The notes under the pieces are model-generated. The model saw only the letters and a list, made by a program, of their open reading frames with translations. It had not been told where the DNA came from and searched no databases. A stretch of 60,077 nt of DNA, from NCBI GenBank assembly GCA_938031185.1, contig CALHGX010000035.1, positions 1 to 60,077 on the forward strand. The letters are read 5' to 3'. Source of the DNA: an uncultured bacterium. GTDB taxonomy: Bacteria; Verrucomicrobiota; Kiritimatiellia; CAIKKV01; CALHGX01. Of this stretch, positions 42,336 to 51,477 are shown in pieces. Within the stretch, counting starts at the first letter, position 1, and every line of letters begins with the position of its first letter. The translations under genes and the position numbers were made by a program.

Positions 42336-43951
42336 ACCCGAAATCAGGAATGAGCAACACCGCTGGCTTGCAGGGAACGACGGACCGGCCCCCATCACTA
42401 GGCCGCCCCATTGCGGTCATTGACGTGGGCGCTCGGGCCGTCCGCTTGGACATCGCCGAGGCGGACGCGGCAAGCCGCCCCCGCATGTTGGAGTCGCTGC
42501 AAAAGGCGATCAGCATCGGTCGAGACACATTTCAGGAAGGATTTATCGAGCCGGCCTCCATCGAAGAGTGTGTGGAGATTTTGCGCGGGTTCGTGTTGAC
42601 GGCAAGGGAATACGGCATTCAGTCGCCGGAACAGATTCGCGCCGTGGCCACCAGTTCCGTGCGGGAAGCGGAGAACCGGCAGGCCTTTCTGGACCGCATA
42701 CAGATCGCCACCGGCATTGCCGTGGAGGTGCTGGAAGACGCGGAAGTCGAACACCTGATCTACCTCGCCATTCATGATCTCCTGGAGCAGCGGCCTTCGT
42801 TGGGGCAGGAGCGCCTCTTGGTTGCCGAGGTCGGCGGCGGCACCACACGGCTGCTGGTGATCGAAAACGGCTACGTTTCCTATTCCAGCGCCTATCGGCT
42901 CGGATCGCTGCGCATGCGTGAAACATTGGACGCCTATCAAACGCCCCCGGAGCGGGCGTGCGCCGTGCTCGATCAGCACATCCAGCGCACCGTCAACCAA
43001 ATGCACCAGACGGTGCCCGCGGGACCGATGGCCGTGTTGCTGGCGCTGGCGGGCGACACGGCTACGGCCATGGCGCGGCTGCTGCCCGACTGGGACCACC
43101 GCAGTGTGGCGCGCCTGCCCATGGGTGGGTCGCCTTCGCTCGCCGAACGCATTGTCGCCACTTCCCCGGAAGACTTGATGCGCGAGTACCGCCTGCCATG
43201 GCAGGAGGCAGAAACTGCTGGGCAAGCCTTGCTGGCCTATGAGCGGATTGCGCGGTCGTTCGGCATCGAGGAGGTGCTGGTGACCGACCGCAGCATGCGC
43301 GCCGGACTGCTGCTGAAAATGGCGTCGCATGCGGGGGGCGAAACCCGCTTTGCCGAGCAGGTGGCCCATTCTGCCGTCAACCTGGGCCGGAAATACCACT
43401 TTGACGAAGCCCACTCGATGCACGTGGCCGAATTGAGTGTGCGGATCTTTCGGGACATGCAGCGGGAGCACGGACTAGGCGCGCAGGCCGAATTATTGCT
43501 TCGCACGGCCGGAATTCTGCACGACATCGGCGCCTTCGTGAGCAACGCAAGCCACCATAAGCATTCGATGTATTTGATCGCCCATAGCGAGCTGTTCGGT
43601 CTGACGCGCGAAGATGTGGTGCTCGTTTCGCTGGTGGCGCGATACCACCGGCGGGCCGCGCCCCGCCCAACCCATCCGGAATACGCCACGCTGCGGCGGG
43701 ACCAGCAGTTGCTCGTCACCAAGCTGTCCGCGATCCTGCGGGTGGCGGACGCGCTGGACCGGAGCCACCTGCAGCATGTGCGCGACGTGCGGTTTTCGCG
43801 CGAGGACCGTCAGTACGTCATTACCGCCGCTGGCATCGAGAACGTGACGCTGGAGCGCATCGCGCTCAAGGAAAAAGCCGACTTGTTCGAAAGCGCCTAC
43901 GGACTTTCGGTGGCGCTGCGCGCGATCGGCGCCGGAGGCCGCCATGGCTGA
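42332..43951 (+). CDS. ppx: Exopolyphosphatase / pppGpp phosphohydrolase (Ppx/GppA) with C-terminal HD domain
   Basis: 539 residues from the ATG at 42332. The N-terminal ASKHA-fold Ppx/GppA domain (about 25-320) has VIDVGARAVRLDIAEADA, then AVATSSVREAENRQAFLDRI and VAEVGGGTTRLLVIENG, the GGG(S/T)T phosphate loop. The C-terminal domain (about 350-500) is HD-type, with HSMHVAELSVRIFRDMQREH and LLRTAGILHDIGAFVSNASH. It hydrolyses the terminal phosphate of polyphosphate and perhaps pppGpp. The usual NSxR at the first loop reads GARAVR here, a departure from the standard Ppx sequence that could affect metal or phosphate binding. It overlaps ppk1 by eight bases, pairing polyP breakdown and synthesis. 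Confidence 0.88.
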   Translation: MNPKSGMSNTAGLQGTTDRPPSLGRPIAVIDVGARAVRLDIAEADAASRPRMLESLQKAISIGRDTFQEGFIEPASIEECVEILRGFVLTAREYGIQSPEQIRAVATSSVREAENRQAFLDRIQIATGIAVEVLEDAEVEHLIYLAIHDLLEQRPSLGQERLLVAEVGGGTTRLLVIENGYVSYSSAYRLGSLRMRETLDAYQTPPERACAVLDQHIQRTVNQMHQTVPAGPMAVLLALAGDTATAMARLLPDWDHRSVARLPMGGSPSLAERIVATSPEDLMREYRLPWQEAETAGQALLAYERIARSFGIEEVLVTDRSMRAGLLLKMASHAGGETRFAEQVAHSAVNLGRKYHFDEAHSMHVAELSVRIFRDMQREHGLGAQAELLLRTAGILHDIGAFVSNASHHKHSMYLIAHSELFGLTREDVVLVSLVARYHRRAAPRPTHPEYATLRRDQQLLVTKLSAILRVADALDRSHLQHVRDVRFSREDRQYVITAAGIENVTLERIALKEKADLFESAYGLSVALRAIGAGGRHG

Positions 43952-46046
43952 AGCCGTTCCGCGTTTTTTTAACCGCGAACTGAGCTGGATCGAGTTCAAC
44001 GGCCGGGTGCTGGAAGAAGCTCGCGACCCGGCCCACCCGCCGTTGGAGCGCTTGAAGTTTCTGGCCATCACCGGCTCTAATCTCGATGAGTTCTTCATGG
44101 TGCGGGTGGGCGAGCTGCACCGGCTTCTCCGCCAGCAGCGCGATACGGAAGATTCGTCCGGACTGACCGTGTCCGAGCAGGTCGTGGAAATCGGGCGGCG
44201 GGTCCGCGCTCAGATGGCGGACCAGTACGCATGTCTGGCGGAAATCGAGGCCGTGCTGGCCGAACATGGCGTACGACGCCTCTCATTTGACCGGCTCGAC
44301 GGCTCGCAACTTCGCCATGTGGAACAGGTGTTTGCCCAGGAAATCCTGCCGTTGCTGACGCCGCTGTCGGTTTCGACGGCGGTTGCCCCGCCAACCCTGC
44401 CCGGCCTGACCGTGTGCCTCTGCATGCGGCTCACGGAGAGCGTTCGAAGCGGAAAGCGGCGTTTTGTGGTGCTGCCGTTCCCGCGGAACATCGGGCGCTT
44501 CGTCACGTTGGAAGTTGCCAAAGGCGAGGCCTTCATCCTGCTCGACGACGTGGTGCGCGGGTGCCTGCCGATGCTGTTCCCCGGCGAGCGGGTGACGGAA
44601 TGCGCGGCATTCCGGCTGGCGCGCAGCGCCGATTTGGACATTCGCGAGGACATGGCCGGAGACCTGCTAAGCCGCATGGAGGACGTGATCGAGCGCCGGC
44701 GCGAGAGCGCCTGCGTCCGGCTGGACATCGGCCCAGGCGCCGGGCCGGAAATGCGGCGATTCCTGCAGCGCATTGCCGGCGTGGGCGACGAGTTGACTTT
44801 TGATGTTCCAGGCCCCACGGGTTTTTCTTCGTTCATGACCTTGGCGGTCATGCCCGGGCACGACCGCCTGAAGGCGCCGCCGCTCGACTCGCAGCCGTCA
44901 CCGGACGTTCCTTCCGGCGCCCCGGTGTTCGACGCCATTCGTCGCCACGATGTGCTGTTGATTCATCCGTTCGACTCTTTCGAGCCGGTCGTGCGCTTGC
45001 TGCAGGAGGCAGCCGAGGATCCGGATGTGCTCGCCATCAAGCAGATTCTCTATCGCACCAGCCGGAACAGCCCGGTGGTGGCCGCGCTGGAACGCGCGGC
45101 CGAGAACGGCAAATCCGTCACCGCGATTGTCGAACTGAAAGCGCGGTTCGACGAGGAGCGCAACATCGAATGGGCGCGCGCGCTGGAGCGCGCCGGCGTG
45201 CAGGTGATCTATGGCATCCGCCACCTCAAGACGCACGCCAAGTTGCTCGTAATCGTGCGGCGGGAGGCCGCCGGCATTCGCCGCTATATTCATTTCGGCA
45301 CCGGGAACTACAATGAAGTCACGGCCCGCCTTTACACCGATGTCAGTTTCATGACCTGCAACGAGGATTTGGCGGCGGATGCGGCGAGTTTCTTCAACAC
45401 CATTACGGCGCGGACGCAACCGGGCCGCTATCGCAAGATCGCCGCCGCGCCCCTGGGGCTGCGCGAACGCATCATGGAGCTGATCGAGACAGAAAGCGCC
45501 TTTGCCCGACAGGGGCGAAAAGCGCACATCATGGCCAAAATGAATTCGCTGGTGGATGTCTCGATTATCGAGGCTTTATACGCCGCTTCCGCCGCCGGGG
45601 TCGTGGTGGAATTGAATGTGCGTGGCATTTGCTGCTTGCGTCCCGGGGTGCCGGGGCTGAGCGAAAACATCTCCGTCGTCAGCATCGTGGACCGTTTTCT
45701 AGAGCACGCGCGAATTTTCTGCTTCGAGCATGGCGGCGAACCGCAGGTTTGGATTTCCAGCGGCGACTGGATGCCCCGGAATCTCGACCGACGCATCGAG
45801 CTGCTTACGCCGGTGGAAGATCCGGCTTGTCGCGACCGCTTGATGGCCGCGCTTCGCGTGTGGCTGAGCGACACGGTGAAAGGCCGCCGCCTGATGCCCG
45901 ATGGGCGCTATGCGCGCCCCCTGGCCGACGTCCCCATCCGAAGCCAGGAGGTCTTATACCGTGAAGCGGTGGAACGGGCGGCGGAATCCAGCTTGCGACG
46001 GCGGGAAATCTTCGAGCCCTATCGGCCCGCTGGGGGCTCGTCCTGA
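43944..46046 (+). CDS. ppk1: Polyphosphate kinase 1
   Basis: 700 residues. The N-terminal FFNRELSWIEFNGRVLEEAR is the diagnostic PPK1 opening. The catalytic PLD-like domains have the phosphorylated His in HLKTHAKLLVIVRREA (about residue 430), the YIHFGTGNYNEVTARLYTD strand, and the second His in FLEHARIFCFEHG (about 587) followed by WISSGDWMPRNLDRRIEL. It makes polyphosphate from ATP, reversibly, at the membrane. Length and motifs are complete. The start overlaps ppx by eight bases. The pairing with ppx in one operon and a PPK2 about 44 kb away gives the organism both polyP routes. Confidence 0.97.
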   Translation: MAEAVPRFFNRELSWIEFNGRVLEEARDPAHPPLERLKFLAITGSNLDEFFMVRVGELHRLLRQQRDTEDSSGLTVSEQVVEIGRRVRAQMADQYACLAEIEAVLAEHGVRRLSFDRLDGSQLRHVEQVFAQEILPLLTPLSVSTAVAPPTLPGLTVCLCMRLTESVRSGKRRFVVLPFPRNIGRFVTLEVAKGEAFILLDDVVRGCLPMLFPGERVTECAAFRLARSADLDIREDMAGDLLSRMEDVIERRRESACVRLDIGPGAGPEMRRFLQRIAGVGDELTFDVPGPTGFSSFMTLAVMPGHDRLKAPPLDSQPSPDVPSGAPVFDAIRRHDVLLIHPFDSFEPVVRLLQEAAEDPDVLAIKQILYRTSRNSPVVAALERAAENGKSVTAIVELKARFDEERNIEWARALERAGVQVIYGIRHLKTHAKLLVIVRREAAGIRRYIHFGTGNYNEVTARLYTDVSFMTCNEDLAADAASFFNTITARTQPGRYRKIAAAPLGLRERIMELIETESAFARQGRKAHIMAKMNSLVDVSIIEALYAASAAGVVVELNVRGICCLRPGVPGLSENISVVSIVDRFLEHARIFCFEHGGEPQVWISSGDWMPRNLDRRIELLTPVEDPACRDRLMAALRVWLSDTVKGRRLMPDGRYARPLADVPIRSQEVLYREAVERAAESSLRRREIFEPYRPAGGSS

Positions 46047-46058
46047 CGGGAAAAGCGC

Positions 46059-47504
46059 ATGCCGGGCCGCAACCAGCGTCTGTTGTGGGGTTTGGTCGTC
46101 GCCGTTCTTTTGCGCTCGGCGGACGCGGCAACGCCATCTTCGGAACGGGAACGTAATCTGGAACGTCTGGCCGCATGGAATGCCGAGCAGCAACGCCTGC
46201 ACGGCGAAAGCCCGACCGTTTTGCTCCGGCCGGGCCTTCTGGCCGACCGCGAAGGGCGCCGCGTGATGTTCTGCGCGGAGGCGACGGGGCTTCAAGCCGG
46301 GGAACCGGTCGAGTTCGCCTTGATTGCCATGGACAGCGGCCATGACTATGAGGCGCTGGCGGTGTCCTTTGCCCGTCCCAGCGACGTTCACGAGGCGCTG
46401 GAGTTCATCGGCTTGTCGGCCGGCCGGCCGGCTCAGCCGGGCCGCCTGCGCTTTTGGCCGAAAGGCGAGCGGGTGGCCATGCGCTTTGCGTGGGCCGTTG
46501 TCGCGGACGGCCACACCAATGAGATCAATGTGTCGGCCGAAGAACTGCTGTGGGATAAAAAAAACGGGCGCGCGCCGACGGCGGACGGCTGGGTATTCGT
46601 CGGCTCCCTTCGTCTGCCGCAGGCTGGAAAGGAAGGAGCGTATGCCGCGGATGTCACCGGTCCCCGTTCCATCGCCTCCACCTACAATGAGGCCACCACG
46701 GTCTTGGACCGGCCTGCGCAGGCACCGCAAAGCCAGGTGTACGGACGCTTCCTTCCGAATCCTGAACGAATCCTCCCGGCGGGGGCATGGCTTGAGGTGA
46801 TCCTGACTCCACTGGCGTCGCAACGCCGCGTGAGGGATCTGCGGCTTGAAATAGCGGAAAGGACGGAACAGGACGAACCCGCGTCGGGGCTTCGATGGAG
46901 GCTTTTGGAGGGCGATTGCGCCTTGAACGAAGAGGGCACGTTGGCGGGATTTCTGGCAACCATCGGGGCCATGACGGAGGTGGGGGAGGACCCGTTCGTG
47001 ACCGTGTGGCTCGATCCGGCGTTGAGGCTGGACCGGGCCCGCGAATGCTGCGCCATGGTGGCGGCGGTCGAGGGCGAACAGGGACTTCGCGTGGAGCCGC
47101 CGCCGGAGGGGCATCCTTATTACCGCGCGTTCCTGCCTGACGAAAACTTACGAGATGCTAAGCGACGGATGGTCCAGCCTCTGGAGGCGCACATGGCCGC
47201 CGCGGAGGGCGGCACTACCGGAACACTACGCCGCTTCGAGCAGTCATGGGACGATCCGGTCACCGGGTTCGTCGCACAGGTTTCCTCCCAGGCGTTTCAG
47301 TCGCCGGCCGAACTGGCCGCCGCGCTGCGTCCGGACGAAGATCCGTCCACCATTTTCTTCTTTGCCGAGCCGGCCATGTCATACGGAACGCTCCTTCCTT
47401 ATCTCGAGCCGGCGCTGGCGAAACACATGACGGTGTACGTTTTTCTGATCGAACCCGCCCCTGAAAAACCGCCTTTGGGCGAGGCGTCCGAACCCGTCCC
47501 GTGA
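46059..47504 (+). CDS. Exported protein of unknown function
   Basis: 481 residues. A signal peptide (MPGRNQRLLWGLVVAVLLRS) ends near residue 24. The N-terminal half contains an ALIAMDSGHDYEALAVSFAR segment followed by PSDVHEALEFIGLSAG, which resembles a recurrent domain of exported proteins in planctomycete-type genomes (YdjY-like, a weak recognition). The middle (about 150-330) has beta-rich stretches and no catalytic motif I can name. It starts 12 bases after ppk1 and its stop overlaps the following GTG start, so it is probably transcribed with the polyphosphate genes. Function unknown. Confidence 0.7.
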   Translation: MPGRNQRLLWGLVVAVLLRSADAATPSSERERNLERLAAWNAEQQRLHGESPTVLLRPGLLADREGRRVMFCAEATGLQAGEPVEFALIAMDSGHDYEALAVSFARPSDVHEALEFIGLSAGRPAQPGRLRFWPKGERVAMRFAWAVVADGHTNEINVSAEELLWDKKNGRAPTADGWVFVGSLRLPQAGKEGAYAADVTGPRSIASTYNEATTVLDRPAQAPQSQVYGRFLPNPERILPAGAWLEVILTPLASQRRVRDLRLEIAERTEQDEPASGLRWRLLEGDCALNEEGTLAGFLATIGAMTEVGEDPFVTVWLDPALRLDRARECCAMVAAVEGEQGLRVEPPPEGHPYYRAFLPDENLRDAKRRMVQPLEAHMAAAEGGTTGTLRRFEQSWDDPVTGFVAQVSSQAFQSPAELAAALRPDEDPSTIFFFAEPAMSYGTLLPYLEPALAKHMTVYVFLIEPAPEKPPLGEASEPVP

Positions 47505-48163
47505 GAGGCCGTTGTCCCTATTGCGGCAGATTGATTGAACCGCGCAAGGCCGGGCTGTGCCCGCATTGTGGGCGGGCGATGCGTGTTCCCATTTCGCAAA
47601 GGAGGGGGGGGCGGCCCAAATCGCCGGAACCGGCCTGTCGCGGGTCCCGCCGCGGAGGGGCGCCCTTCAGCGTGTGGTGGGTTTGCCTGGCAAGCAAGCC
47701 GCGTTTCTGGATATGGCTGATTGGCGGCGCGTTGATTCTGGCGGCGGCCGGACGCCGCCTGGGATTTCCCGCGCCTTCGGACGCGGAGCGCGTGGAAAAA
47801 GCGCGGCGCAATTTGCAGGTGTTGCGTACGGCCTTGGAGCTGTTCCGCCGCGACTGCGGCCGGTATCCGCATGCGGACGAAGGATTGGCCGCGCTGGTCG
47901 AGCGTCCCGCCGACGCGCCGGGCTGGCAAGGGCCATACATTGAAACGCTGTGGCCGGATCCCTGGCGCGCACCGTTTCGCTATGCCGCGGAGGCCGGGGG
48001 GCTTCGGTTGTGGTCCGACGGTCCTGATGGCGTGACGGGGTCCGATGACGACATCGCCGCGCCGCCTCCCGATTACCGGCTGCTGGTGGAGGCGTTACGG
48101 CGGCGAACGGCCAACGGTTCTACTCCCGACCAAAACGGCGGGCCAGTTCCCGAAATGAAGTGA
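47501..48163 (+). CDS. Zinc-ribbon protein with a type II secretion GspG-like pseudopilin domain
   Basis: 220 residues from a GTG at 47501 overlapping the preceding stop. The N-terminus has two CxxC pairs (CPYCGRLIEPRKAG and LCPHCGRAM), a zinc ribbon. A basic linker and one membrane helix (FWIWLIGGALILAAAG, about 69-84) follow. The C-terminal domain is the GspG fold: RRNLQVLRTALELFRRDCGR, YPHADEGLAALVERP, GPYIETLWPDPWRAPFRY and LWSDGPDGVTGSDDDI. It lacks the GFTLIE prepilin-peptidase site, so it is not a normal processed pseudopilin. The zinc ribbon would be cytosolic and the GspG domain periplasmic. Its last 44 bases overlap mutL on the other strand. Confidence 0.82.
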   Translation: MRGRCPYCGRLIEPRKAGLCPHCGRAMRVPISQRRGGRPKSPEPACRGSRRGGAPFSVWWVCLASKPRFWIWLIGGALILAAAGRRLGFPAPSDAERVEKARRNLQVLRTALELFRRDCGRYPHADEGLAALVERPADAPGWQGPYIETLWPDPWRAPFRYAAEAGGLRLWSDGPDGVTGSDDDIAAPPPDYRLLVEALRRRTANGSTPDQNGGPVPEMK

Positions 48164-49919
48164 AAATCAGTGTCGGGCGTCCATGGGGGCAGGTGTACGG
48201 CATTTCGCAAGACGCGAGGTCCACCACGAGTTGCTCGATGGCCTTTACACTCAGGCGGTCCCGCGAACGCACCGCGGCCTTGCATGCGGCGGCGGCAATG
48301 GCCTCCTCCTTTAACCTCGCCGCATCCGCGCCGGCGCCCGCTTGATCCAATTCCCGCGCAATGTCGGCCAGCACTGCGGCGGCGCGCGCGTCGGATAGAC
48401 AGGTCGGCAGCGCGTCCACCATGAAGGCGTTGCCCCCGAAATCCGCCACCCCGAAGCCCAGCGCGCGGAGCCGCTCCATGTTTCGCCGGATCACCATGGC
48501 CTCGCGGGAGGACAGCTCCACCGATTCGGGCGTCAACAACCCTTGGCTTTCCACCGGCCCAACCCGAGCCGCTGCCGTGAGCCGCTCGAAGAGCACCCGC
48601 TCATGCGCCGCATGAGGATCCATCACGACCAATCCTTCTTCCGTTTCCAGCAGAACGTAAAGGCCGCCGATCTGGCCGATAATCCGGCACCAGGCCCAGG
48701 GACTGCGTTCTACCGAATGTGACGGTGTTGGAGCGCGCTCGGGGGCTCCCGTTCCATTCGAGGCGGCCGGCGGCGGCGCGGGAGGTTCAGGGGGTGTCAT
48801 GGGCATGCGCGGATACTGGAAAGCCGGCGCGACGGGCAGGTCGGAAATGGCCAACGGTTGATGGGACGCCACCGGCACCGGCGGCGCGGCGAACGGCCGG
48901 CCCTTTGCCGGCGGTTCGCCGGGATCATGCGCCAACGCCCGGCGGAGGGCCTGAATGACCACATCCCGCACCAGCGCGCCGTTTCGAAAACGCACCTCCC
49001 GTTTGGCGGGATGAACGTTCACGTCCACCAAGGCCGGATCCATTGCGATCATCAAAAAGAGCACGGGATACCGATCGCTTGGCAGCAAGGTGCGATAGGC
49101 CTCGCGAATGGCGCGATGCAGTACTCCAGCTGAAGCGGGCCGCCGATTGATGAAGGTGTATATTTCGCCGGCATCGCCGCGGTGCAACGCCGGCACTCCG
49201 GCAAACCCGCTGACGGACAATCCTTCCACATCGCATGCGATCGGCCGGAGCTGCCGCAGCATTTCCGGTCCGAAGAGATCACGCAAACGGTCGGCGGCCG
49301 TACCAGGCGACAGCGCATGCACGCAGCGGTCGTCGGAGGCGAGCTTCATGGCGAGGTCGGGGTAGGCCAGCGCATAGGAAAGAAAGACCTGGCGGATGTG
49401 GGCGGTTTCAGTGGCCACGGAGCGGAGGAACTTGCGACGGGCCGGCAGGTTGAAAAACAAATCGCGCACCTCAATCGAGGTGCCTACCGGGCAACCGGCA
49501 TCGCGGACGTCCTGCAGCTTGCCGCCCGAGATCAACAGTTCGGTGCCCGCGAGGTCTTCCGGACGCCGGGTGCGAATGCGGCATCGCGCCACCGAGGAAA
49601 TGGCGGCGAGCGCTTCGCCGCGAAAGCCAAGCGTGGCGACGCGCTCGAGATCGGCCGCGGTTCGTATCTTGCTGGTGGCATGGCGCTCGACGCAAAGCAG
49701 CGCGTCATCGCGGCTCATGCCGCTGCCGTCGTCCGAGACGGAAATCAGCCGGGTTCCGCCCGCCACCACTTCGATGTCGAGACGCCGGGCCCCGGCATCC
49801 AGGGCGTTTTCGATGAGTTCCTTGAGCGCCGCCGCCGGTCGCTCCACCACCTCGCCCGCGGCGATTTGATTCGCCACGTCGGACGGCAACAGGCGTATGA
49901 TCGTGCCGCCGTCCGCCAT
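48120..49919 (-). CDS. mutL: DNA mismatch repair protein MutL
   Basis: 599 residues from the ATG at 49919, six bases after GGAG. The GHKL ATPase domain has LPSDVANQIAAGEVVERPAA, ELIENALDAGARRLDIEV, SVSDDGSGMS and TLGFRGEALAAISSVA. A low-complexity linker rich in Pro/Ala (about 350-410) follows. The C-terminal endonuclease domain has DPHAAHERVLFE in the DQHA(X)2E(X)4E position (Gln replaced by Pro), plus ACKAAVRSRD and CPHGRP motifs, so nicking activity is likely. It ends the operon behind the toroid protein (13-base gap). Placing mutL in an ExbBD operon may only reflect read-through. Confidence 0.95.
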   Translation of the reverse strand: MADGGTIIRLLPSDVANQIAAGEVVERPAAALKELIENALDAGARRLDIEVVAGGTRLISVSDDGSGMSRDDALLCVERHATSKIRTAADLERVATLGFRGEALAAISSVARCRIRTRRPEDLAGTELLISGGKLQDVRDAGCPVGTSIEVRDLFFNLPARRKFLRSVATETAHIRQVFLSYALAYPDLAMKLASDDRCVHALSPGTAADRLRDLFGPEMLRQLRPIACDVEGLSVSGFAGVPALHRGDAGEIYTFINRRPASAGVLHRAIREAYRTLLPSDRYPVLFLMIAMDPALVDVNVHPAKREVRFRNGALVRDVVIQALRRALAHDPGEPPAKGRPFAAPPVPVASHQPLAISDLPVAPAFQYPRMPMTPPEPPAPPPAASNGTGAPERAPTPSHSVERSPWAWCRIIGQIGGLYVLLETEEGLVVMDPHAAHERVLFERLTAAARVGPVESQGLLTPESVELSSREAMVIRRNMERLRALGFGVADFGGNAFMVDALPTCLSDARAAAVLADIARELDQAGAGADAARLKEEAIAAAACKAAVRSRDRLSVKAIEQLVVDLASCEMPYTCPHGRPTLIFTSFRELARRFGRE

Positions 49920-49932
49920 AGACTGCTCCGAT

Positions 49933-51462
49933 TCAGCGCACGTCAACGATCACGTCGTCCTTGGAGGTGGCTTCCACAACGGGCGCGTCCTCGACGCGTT
50001 TGAAGGTCGGCAGATACCGGTAGTACACCTCCAGCATCAGGACGCAGAGCGTGGTGGTATAGACATGAGATCCCTGGTCATGATCGCCGCCGGCCCAGTA
50101 CCCTTCTTTCGACTGCGCCCGGATGAGGGTGGGGGCAAATTGGCGGTTCCACGCATTCCATGTGGATTCGCCGCGCTGAAACTTCGCCTGGGTCAGGTAG
50201 TACCAGCCGTAGACAGCCGCCTTGCTCTTCTCGTCCGCCGGCCATTTGCATTCGATGTCTTCGAGCACTTTCAAGCCGGTGCGGACTTCCGGGGAACCGC
50301 CTTGGCCGAGCAACTGCAGGCACAACACGCCCACCGAGGTCATGGTCCATGTTCCGCCGGAGGCCGCCTGTTCGTTGGGCTTGGTGCTGTAGACGAAACC
50401 GCTGCCGTTGGCGGCGAACGCCTGGCGCCGGAGATATCGAATGCCGTTCTCGATCGCTTTGTGAATCTTCTCGTTTGAGCTGCCGGCGAACTGCGCGGCT
50501 TTCAGCGCTTGGAGCTGCCAACCGGCCACGGACAGGTCCGATCGGTCAGCCTTCTTGTAGGCATAGTCGAAGGCGCCGCAATCCTGCTGGCCCTTGATCA
50601 AGGCTTCCACGCCCTTTTCCATGGCGTCGCGCACGGCCATGATCTTGGTGAGGGCGAAGGCCTCGCTGATGGCGTAGGTGGCAATCCCGTGAATGTAGGG
50701 CAGATGACCGCCTGTCTCCTTGCCAAAATAGCCATCGGCGTTCTGCACTTCGATGAGGTATTTGATGGCTTTTTCCACCGTGGCGCCGAACTCCTTGGAG
50801 GCGGGGGTTTCGTTGTGTCCAAGGAACGCCAGCAGCGCCAAGCCGGTCATGGCGGTTTCATCCTGACCGGCCCAGGAACCGTCCGGCTTTTGAACGGATT
50901 TCAACCAGCGCAAAGCGCGCAGGACCGCCTCTTCCGTGCCGGCGGGCGCGCCAAAGGCGCGCAACCCCTCGCGCCGGCCCGCATCGGAGCGGCTGCCCAC
51001 GAGGTCACGCAGCACCAATGGGCTTCTCGTGACCTGGGGGGTTACGCTTTGAAGGTCCGTCTCCATGGTCGGTCCTGCCGCGACGGTATCCATCACCGGC
51101 ATATCCTGAGGCAGAGAAACATTTTCGACGTCGGGCGGCGGCTCCAGCGGCTCCTCGATGCGCTCGATTTCTTCCTTGATCTTGTCAAGGTCCACCGTAC
51201 GGACGTCCATGACGGTGACGTCAACCGCCCGCTCTTCCATGAGCCCCCGGGCGGCTACAAGCGTGAGCAACGTGAGCACGATGAGAAGGGTTAGCGCAAT
51301 TGAGATGGTCGGCGGGCCCAAGATCCGCATCAAGGCGAAGCGCGCATACCGCCATTCGCCGGAGTTCCGGGGCGCTCGGAGCCCGCGGCGAATCCGCGCC
51401 AGCCGGTCCCGCCACGGCTCCTCGATTAGCGTGATGACTTCATGCTGCGGCTGCTGATCCAC
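49933..51462 (-). CDS. Membrane-anchored prenyltransferase/squalene-cyclase-like toroid protein
   Basis: 509 residues. A cytosolic N-terminus is followed by one membrane helix (TISIALTLLIVLTLLTLVAA, about 52-71). An acidic/Pro linker with two Met/Asp-rich segments lies at about 95-130. Tandem alpha/alpha-toroid repeats from about 175 contain ALRWLKSVQKPDGSWAG, KYLIEVQNADGYFG, ALIKGQQDCGAF and YLRRQAFAANGSGF, the QxxDGSW-like prenyltransferase repeat. No DXDD cyclase motif is apparent. The repeats would lie in the periplasm. It belongs to a TPR-TPR-ExbB-ExbD-ExbD-toroid operon with 15-base spacing. An accessory or structural role for the motor is inferred. Confidence 0.82.
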   Translation of the reverse strand: MDQQPQHEVITLIEEPWRDRLARIRRGLRAPRNSGEWRYARFALMRILGPPTISIALTLLIVLTLLTLVAARGLMEERAVDVTVMDVRTVDLDKIKEEIERIEEPLEPPPDVENVSLPQDMPVMDTVAAGPTMETDLQSVTPQVTRSPLVLRDLVGSRSDAGRREGLRAFGAPAGTEEAVLRALRWLKSVQKPDGSWAGQDETAMTGLALLAFLGHNETPASKEFGATVEKAIKYLIEVQNADGYFGKETGGHLPYIHGIATYAISEAFALTKIMAVRDAMEKGVEALIKGQQDCGAFDYAYKKADRSDLSVAGWQLQALKAAQFAGSSNEKIHKAIENGIRYLRRQAFAANGSGFVYSTKPNEQAASGGTWTMTSVGVLCLQLLGQGGSPEVRTGLKVLEDIECKWPADEKSKAAVYGWYYLTQAKFQRGESTWNAWNRQFAPTLIRAQSKEGYWAGGDHDQGSHVYTTTLCVLMLEVYYRYLPTFKRVEDAPVVEATSKDDVIVDVR

Positions 51463-51477
51463 AAGATCTTCTCCCGC

